NCBI GenBank assembly: GCA_036845225.1
Contig: DAIUEJ010000012.1
Location: 1 to 63,288, forward strand
Origin: FEN-680 sp036845225
GTDB taxonomy: Bacteria; Actinomycetota; Geothermincolia; Fen-727; Anoxymicrobiaceae
DNA: 63,288 nucleotides
Reading direction: 5' to 3'
The position numbers were made by a program, and so were the translations under genes. Position 1 is the stretch's first letter; each line of letters begins with the position of its first letter. Shown one piece after another: positions 60,016-63,288 of this stretch. The notes below the pieces were generated by a model. It ran no database searches and had not been told where the DNA came from. It saw only the letters and a program-made list of their open reading frames with translations.

Positions 60016-60108
60016 GGAGAGATGGCCGAGTCTGGTTTAAGGCGCACGCCTGGAGAGCGTGTGGGCCCCAAAAGGGTCTCGTGGGTTCGAATCCCACTCT
60101 CTCCGCCA
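60016..60108 (+). tRNA. tRNA-Ser(GGA)
   Basis: Acceptor GGAGAGA (60016-60022) pairs with TCTCTCC (60098-60104). The anticodon loop CTGGAGA in a CACGC/GCGTG stem gives GGA. A long variable arm (GTGGGCCCCAAAAGGGTCTC) marks a class II tRNA. CCA is encoded (60106-60108). Its 3' end is part of a 26-bp perfect palindrome with the following DNA. Confidence 0.95.
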
Positions 60109-60148
60109 AAGGACCCATTCCGATGGGTCCTTTGGCGGAGAGAGTGGG
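60093..60148 (+). terminator. 26-bp perfect hairpin containing the tRNA-Ser(GGA) 3' end
   Basis: 60093-60118 (the tRNA T-stem, acceptor and CCA, then AAGGACCCAT) is exactly complementary to 60123-60148, with the 4-base loop TCCG. No T tract follows. It mirrors the last 16 tRNA bases outside the gene. Confidence 0.75.
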
Positions 60149-60164
60149 CTGAAGGATACGCGAC

Positions 60165-60326
60165 GGGGTCACCGCGCGCCGCAATCCACGCTTGGCAGTT
60201 TGAATGAAAACTAGATAAGCAAGCGGCCTCGAATCACGCGCCTCGCCGTGGTGCTGAGCCTGCCAGTGAAGCACCAGGTTTGGAAAAACCTACGCCACGC
60301 GGCGCGTGGGGTGGTTCGAATCCCAC
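60165..60326 (+). repeat. 162-bp tRNA-Ser-derived element (copy beside tRNA-Ser(GGA))
   Basis: It starts GGGGTCACCGCGCGCCGC (60165-60182), contains CTCGAATCACGCGCC near the middle, and ends GCGCGTGGGGTGGTTCGAAT then CCCAC (60326). It has the same ends, order and length as 8559-8720. The preceding GCTGAAGGAT is also shared (8543-8552, 60149-60158). The 292-base gap 60109-60400 holds only this and the hairpin. Confidence 0.8.
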
Positions 60327-60400
60327 TGTATTGCAGTGTATCGTCGCAACGCGATGCTCTTTGCTGATAGGGAAAGACGGAGCCGGGGCGATTCCGACCT

Positions 60401-60826
60401 ATGATGGGCAGGATGCCAGTGATGTTTTCCGCGTGCGGATTCCGGTGCGACGTGTGTCCGGCCTTCAAAGACAACGTGGTAGGGCCTGAGGACCAGCGGG
60501 CGGTCGCGGCAGCATGGAAGAAGTACTTCGACATCGATATGGAACCGGCGCAGATCGTCTGCAGCGGGTGTTTCTCCGAACTCGTCGAGGGACGGGAGTT
60601 GCCGGCGCGCGAGTGTGAGACGCGCGATTGCGTGACGGACAAAGGGTTCGAGACCTGCGCGGAATGCGAAGACTATCCCTGCGAGCATCGTGAGGCTACG
60701 ATGAGCGCGGTGGAGAAAGCGCGCGACGAGCACGCGCCTTCCATGTCGCCGGAGGAGCGCGAGAAATACTTCGAGCCCTACAACGCGAGAAAGAACTTCG
60801 ACGCCATCAGAAAACCGCGCGACTGA
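60401..60826 (+). CDS. DUF3795 Cys-rich protein
   Basis: 141 residues. It begins FSACGFRCDVCPAFKDN and continues with CSGCFSE, ARECETRDCVTDKGFETCAE and CEDYPC, the four-cluster pattern of DUF3795, common in anaerobes and methanogens and probably metal-binding. Function unknown. ATG 60401 or ATG 60413 may be the start. It precedes the LPG-synthase-domain gene by 26 bases and may share its transcript. Confidence 0.8.
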   Translation: MMGRMPVMFSACGFRCDVCPAFKDNVVGPEDQRAVAAAWKKYFDIDMEPAQIVCSGCFSELVEGRELPARECETRDCVTDKGFETCAECEDYPCEHREATMSAVEKARDEHAPSMSPEEREKYFEPYNARKNFDAIRKPRD

Positions 60827-60852
60827 ACCTGGACAGGGAGGTGTGAGGACTC

Positions 60853-62553
60853 TTGCCTGAGGGCGCCGGCTTCAAATACTACTACCTGTCTTTTGTCAGC
60901 ACACTGGTCGTCCTGTACGCTGTGCTGCTCTCGGCGCTGGGGTTGGGGCAGGCGGTCGGCGCGGACAGGACGCTCCAGAACCTCAACAGGTACCTTCAGG
61001 TCCCCGTGTGGAGAGGGACCAACTTCTACCCCGCGATCTTCATGGTCCTGATGGCATATCTCGCCTACCACCTCTGGTTCAAGAAGAGGGCCGCCCTGAT
61101 CGTCCTGGTCCTTATCATCGTGGCGAAGGCCTGCTTCGATATAGCTGGCAACACAAACCCCGGATGGTCAGTCATCAGCATCGCGGTTGCCGCGTTCTTT
61201 CTCACGGCGTGGTGGGCCTTCAAGGTCACCCCGGACCCGGAATACGTGAGGCGGTGCCTGGGCGTTGCCGTCATCACGATCCCGGTAGTCGCCGTCTATG
61301 GCACGATGGGGCTGTACCTGGGCAGGCACGAGTATGGAGTCCGGAGCGACGCTGCCAGCCTCATCAAGAACGCCTGGCTCGTCATCGTGGGGCGGAGCAC
61401 GGTCCACTTTGTGGGAAGGGACCAGCTCTTCAAGTACACGCTGGTCGCCGCGGCCATCACCGTGATGGCCTACATGCTCTTCCTTCTCTTCAGGCCGCAC
61501 AGGGATCCCCAGGAGTTCACCTGGGATGAGGAAGAGCAGGCGCGGAAGATACTCGAGACCTACGGTGGTGACAGCCTCTCGTACTTCAACACCCGAAAAG
61601 GCAAGAGCTTCTTCTTCCACGGCGAGGATTGCTTCCTCGCATACCGGGTGGTCGGCGGCATGGCATTGATCTCCGCGGACCCGATGGGCAACGAGGAGTT
61701 GTTCCTCGAGCTCCTTCACGAGTTCAGGGCCCACTGCCTGAGGATGGGCTGGCGCCTGAGCGGGGTCGGCCAGAGCGACCGGACGGCGGTCCTGCTGCGG
61801 CACATGGGCCTCCACGTCTTTGTGCTGGGGGAGGAGTCCCTGGTGGACGTGACAGGGTTCAACCTCCAGGGACGCGCCGTCCGCAAGCTGCGGCAGTCGG
61901 TCAATCAGGTCGAGCGGGACGGCATCTCGGTCGAGTTCATGTACAACGCGAGCATACCCACGCATCTGAGGCACGAGCTCCAGGAGATATCGAAGACGTG
62001 GCGCGGTGACAACCCGGAGACCGGATACGCGATGGGCCTGGGAAGGCTGCTGAGCATCAGCGACCCGGACTGCCTGCTGGCGCTTGCCAACGACCAGGAC
62101 CAAAAGCCGGTCGGGTTCCTGTACTTCGTGCCGATGTATCCCCACGAGGGCTACTCGCTCGATATAACCCGCACCAGGGTCGGAGCGCCACGCCCGCTCT
62201 CGGATTTCCTCATCGCCAAGACCGCGCTGTTCATGAGCGGCGAAGGATATCGCTATATGTCGCTTCACTTCCTGGCGCTGTCCCAGTACTACCGGAAAGA
62301 CAATGATCGCAAGCAGAGCCGGTTCTGGCGGTTCACAGCGAAACAGATAGACCGCTACTTCCCGGTGATCTCGGCCTACAATTTCGACACGAAGTTTTCC
62401 CCGCAATGGGTCAGGCGGTACCTGATCTACCCGAGCTATCTGGAGTTCCTGAGAGCGGGCTTCACGGTCATCGCCGCCGAGTCGGCGCTGAAGCTCACGA
62501 GAGCGCCCGAGAGGCAGCGCCGCGAGCTGGCGGCGGCGAAGGCCCAGGAATAG
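60853..62553 (+). CDS. LPG-synthase-domain (DUF2156) membrane protein
   Basis: 566 residues. Six or so hydrophobic segments occupy residues 5-215. The C-terminal 340 residues are the DUF2156 double-GNAT domain of MprF and LysX: YFNTRKGKSFFFHGEDCFLA, ALISADPMGNEEL, GVGQSDRTAVLLRHMGL, NLQGRAVRKLRQSVNQVERD. Homologues transfer an aminoacyl group from tRNA to phosphatidylglycerol, lowering envelope charge. The flippase half of MprF is short or absent. TTG 60853 has GGGAGGTGTGAGG upstream. Confidence 0.85.
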   Translation: MPEGAGFKYYYLSFVSTLVVLYAVLLSALGLGQAVGADRTLQNLNRYLQVPVWRGTNFYPAIFMVLMAYLAYHLWFKKRAALIVLVLIIVAKACFDIAGNTNPGWSVISIAVAAFFLTAWWAFKVTPDPEYVRRCLGVAVITIPVVAVYGTMGLYLGRHEYGVRSDAASLIKNAWLVIVGRSTVHFVGRDQLFKYTLVAAAITVMAYMLFLLFRPHRDPQEFTWDEEEQARKILETYGGDSLSYFNTRKGKSFFFHGEDCFLAYRVVGGMALISADPMGNEELFLELLHEFRAHCLRMGWRLSGVGQSDRTAVLLRHMGLHVFVLGEESLVDVTGFNLQGRAVRKLRQSVNQVERDGISVEFMYNASIPTHLRHELQEISKTWRGDNPETGYAMGLGRLLSISDPDCLLALANDQDQKPVGFLYFVPMYPHEGYSLDITRTRVGAPRPLSDFLIAKTALFMSGEGYRYMSLHFLALSQYYRKDNDRKQSRFWRFTAKQIDRYFPVISAYNFDTKFSPQWVRRYLIYPSYLEFLRAGFTVIAAESALKLTRAPERQRRELAAAKAQE

Positions 62554-62644
62554 TCGGGGCGCATCTGACCAGGCTCATAAACATAGTGGACACCCCCTAT
62601 ACTTGCTTTTGTTGGCAAACAGAGCGAGCAAGGAGGCGTCCGAA

Positions 62645-63288
62645 ATGACAGTAACAGTTGGGACCGCGAGTTTCTACCACACCAGGCTGCCGCATCAACG
62701 CAAACTGGAGAAGATGGCCCGCAACATGGATCTCTCCAGGGAGGCAAGGGTGCGGCTGACCTGGCTCACCCACTACAAGAAACAGGGAAACGCGAGCGTG
62801 ACCTCCCGCAGGTTCGGGATCTCTCGCAGCACTCTGCACAAGTGGGCCGCCAGATATGCCGAGAGAGGTCTGAGAGGCCTCGAGGACCTCTCTCGGGCGC
62901 CCCACAACCGCAGGACCCCGACCGTCCCCTGGCAGACGGTCGACCTCATCTGCTCGATCAGGGCCGAGCAGCCGGCCTGGAGCAAGCACAAGATCGCCGT
63001 GATCCTGGCCCGGGACCACGGCATCATCCTTTCGGCCTCCACCGTGGGGCGTATCCTGAAGCGCAAGGGGCTCTACGACGCGCGCAAGTCCCGCAAGAGG
63101 TCAAAGGCCGCCAAGAGGCGCCAGCAGAGGCTCCGGGCCGAGTGGTGGATGAAGAACGCGTTCCCGGGGTGTCTGATCCAGGTGGACACCAAGCACCTGA
63201 GATTCGCCGGCATAAAGTTCTACCAGTTCACCGCCATCGACTGCTTTTCCCGGGTCGCCTTCTGCCGGGTGTTCTCCTCGGGGAGCTC
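62645..63288 (+). mobile_element. IS481-like transposase, cut by the window end
   Basis: 214 codons are present. A helix-turn-helix pair (SREARVRLTWLTHYKKQGNA, ISRSTLHKWAARYAERG) is followed by a linker and the start of a DDE core (CLIQVDTKHLRF, YQFTAIDCFSR), with the first catalytic Asp in QVDT. This is the IS481 branch of IS3-like elements. ATG 62645 has AAGGAGG upstream. A candidate left end lies around 62585-62600 (TAGTGGACACCCCC). The 3' part is outside the window. Confidence 0.85.

Overview
The window is high-GC bacterial DNA with one 100-base scaffold gap (8348-8447). It looks like an uncultured, anaerobic or microaerophilic member of the Actinomycetota (deep-subsurface or sediment type). 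The reasons are inferential: a secreted NHL-propeller protein with four AEGTTR-type repeats, many short Cys-anchored lipoproteins, a superoxide reductase, an EFR1-type flavodoxin/ferredoxin, corrinoid methyltransferase parts, paired thiolase/DUF35 genes, and frequent TTG starts behind good ribosome binding sites. No rRNA or ribosomal-protein operon is present to fix the taxonomy.

Layout. 1-4117: tail of a PHP phosphoesterase, then an operon of two DUF35 (Zn-ribbon/OB-fold) proteins around two thiolase-fold proteins that lack the usual nucleophilic Cys. 4300-8100: a lipoprotein gene broken by TAA, purC, a small membrane protein, a 5'-truncated SDR and a zinc-ribbon gene split by TGA. 8226-8720: tRNA-Ser(GCU), the gap and tRNA-derived repeats. 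8800-19083: MFS exporter, TPR membrane protein, lipoprotein hydrolase, DrrAB-type ABC exporter, NHL protein, DUF2267, tRNA-Arg, agmatinase, tadA and a STAS-like protein. 19232-29269: tRNA-Ser(CGA) followed by five direct repeats, each carrying a 3' piece of that tRNA preceded by GATAACAC motifs. They delimit segments with a nitroreductase; an acyl-CoA ligase/hydrolase/SDR operon; RelE-Phd and HicBA toxin-antitoxin pairs plus an Rhs scrap; an exact second copy of the RelE-Phd pair; and a carboxylesterase. 29274-46155: lipoproteins, membrane proteins, a membrane phosphatase/GT39 pair, ilvD, an amidase, EFR1 plus partner, an SRPBCC protein, an ICMT-type methyltransferase, MBL hydrolase, DODA-type dioxygenase and a frameshifted amidohydrolase. 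46168-59836: GNAT, nitronate monooxygenase, an FMN/FAD/Fe-S enoate reductase, FtsX permease, superoxide reductase, sensor kinase, a second lipoprotein hydrolase, a decaying corrinoid methyltransferase cluster, MBL hydrolase and cupin. 60016-63288: tRNA-Ser(GGA) with a mirrored hairpin and another tRNA-derived repeat, DUF3795, an LPG-synthase-domain protein, and an IS481-like transposase cut by the window end.

The most unusual feature is the set of tRNA-Ser-derived repeats. Behind tRNA-Ser(CGA) they form a direct-repeat array enclosing cassette-like cargo (toxin-antitoxin pairs, lipid/ester enzymes, nitroreductase). Beside the other two tRNA-Ser genes sits a related 162-bp element of identical length in both places. 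I read this as a tRNA-Ser-anchored integration/accretion system whose recombinase lies outside the window. That is inference; the repeats themselves are visible. Metabolically, thiolases, acyl-CoA ligase, SDRs and enoate reductase suggest breakdown of CoA-activated lipid, sterol-like or aromatic substrates. Several genes are split by stops or frameshifts, reflecting either real decay or draft-assembly error.
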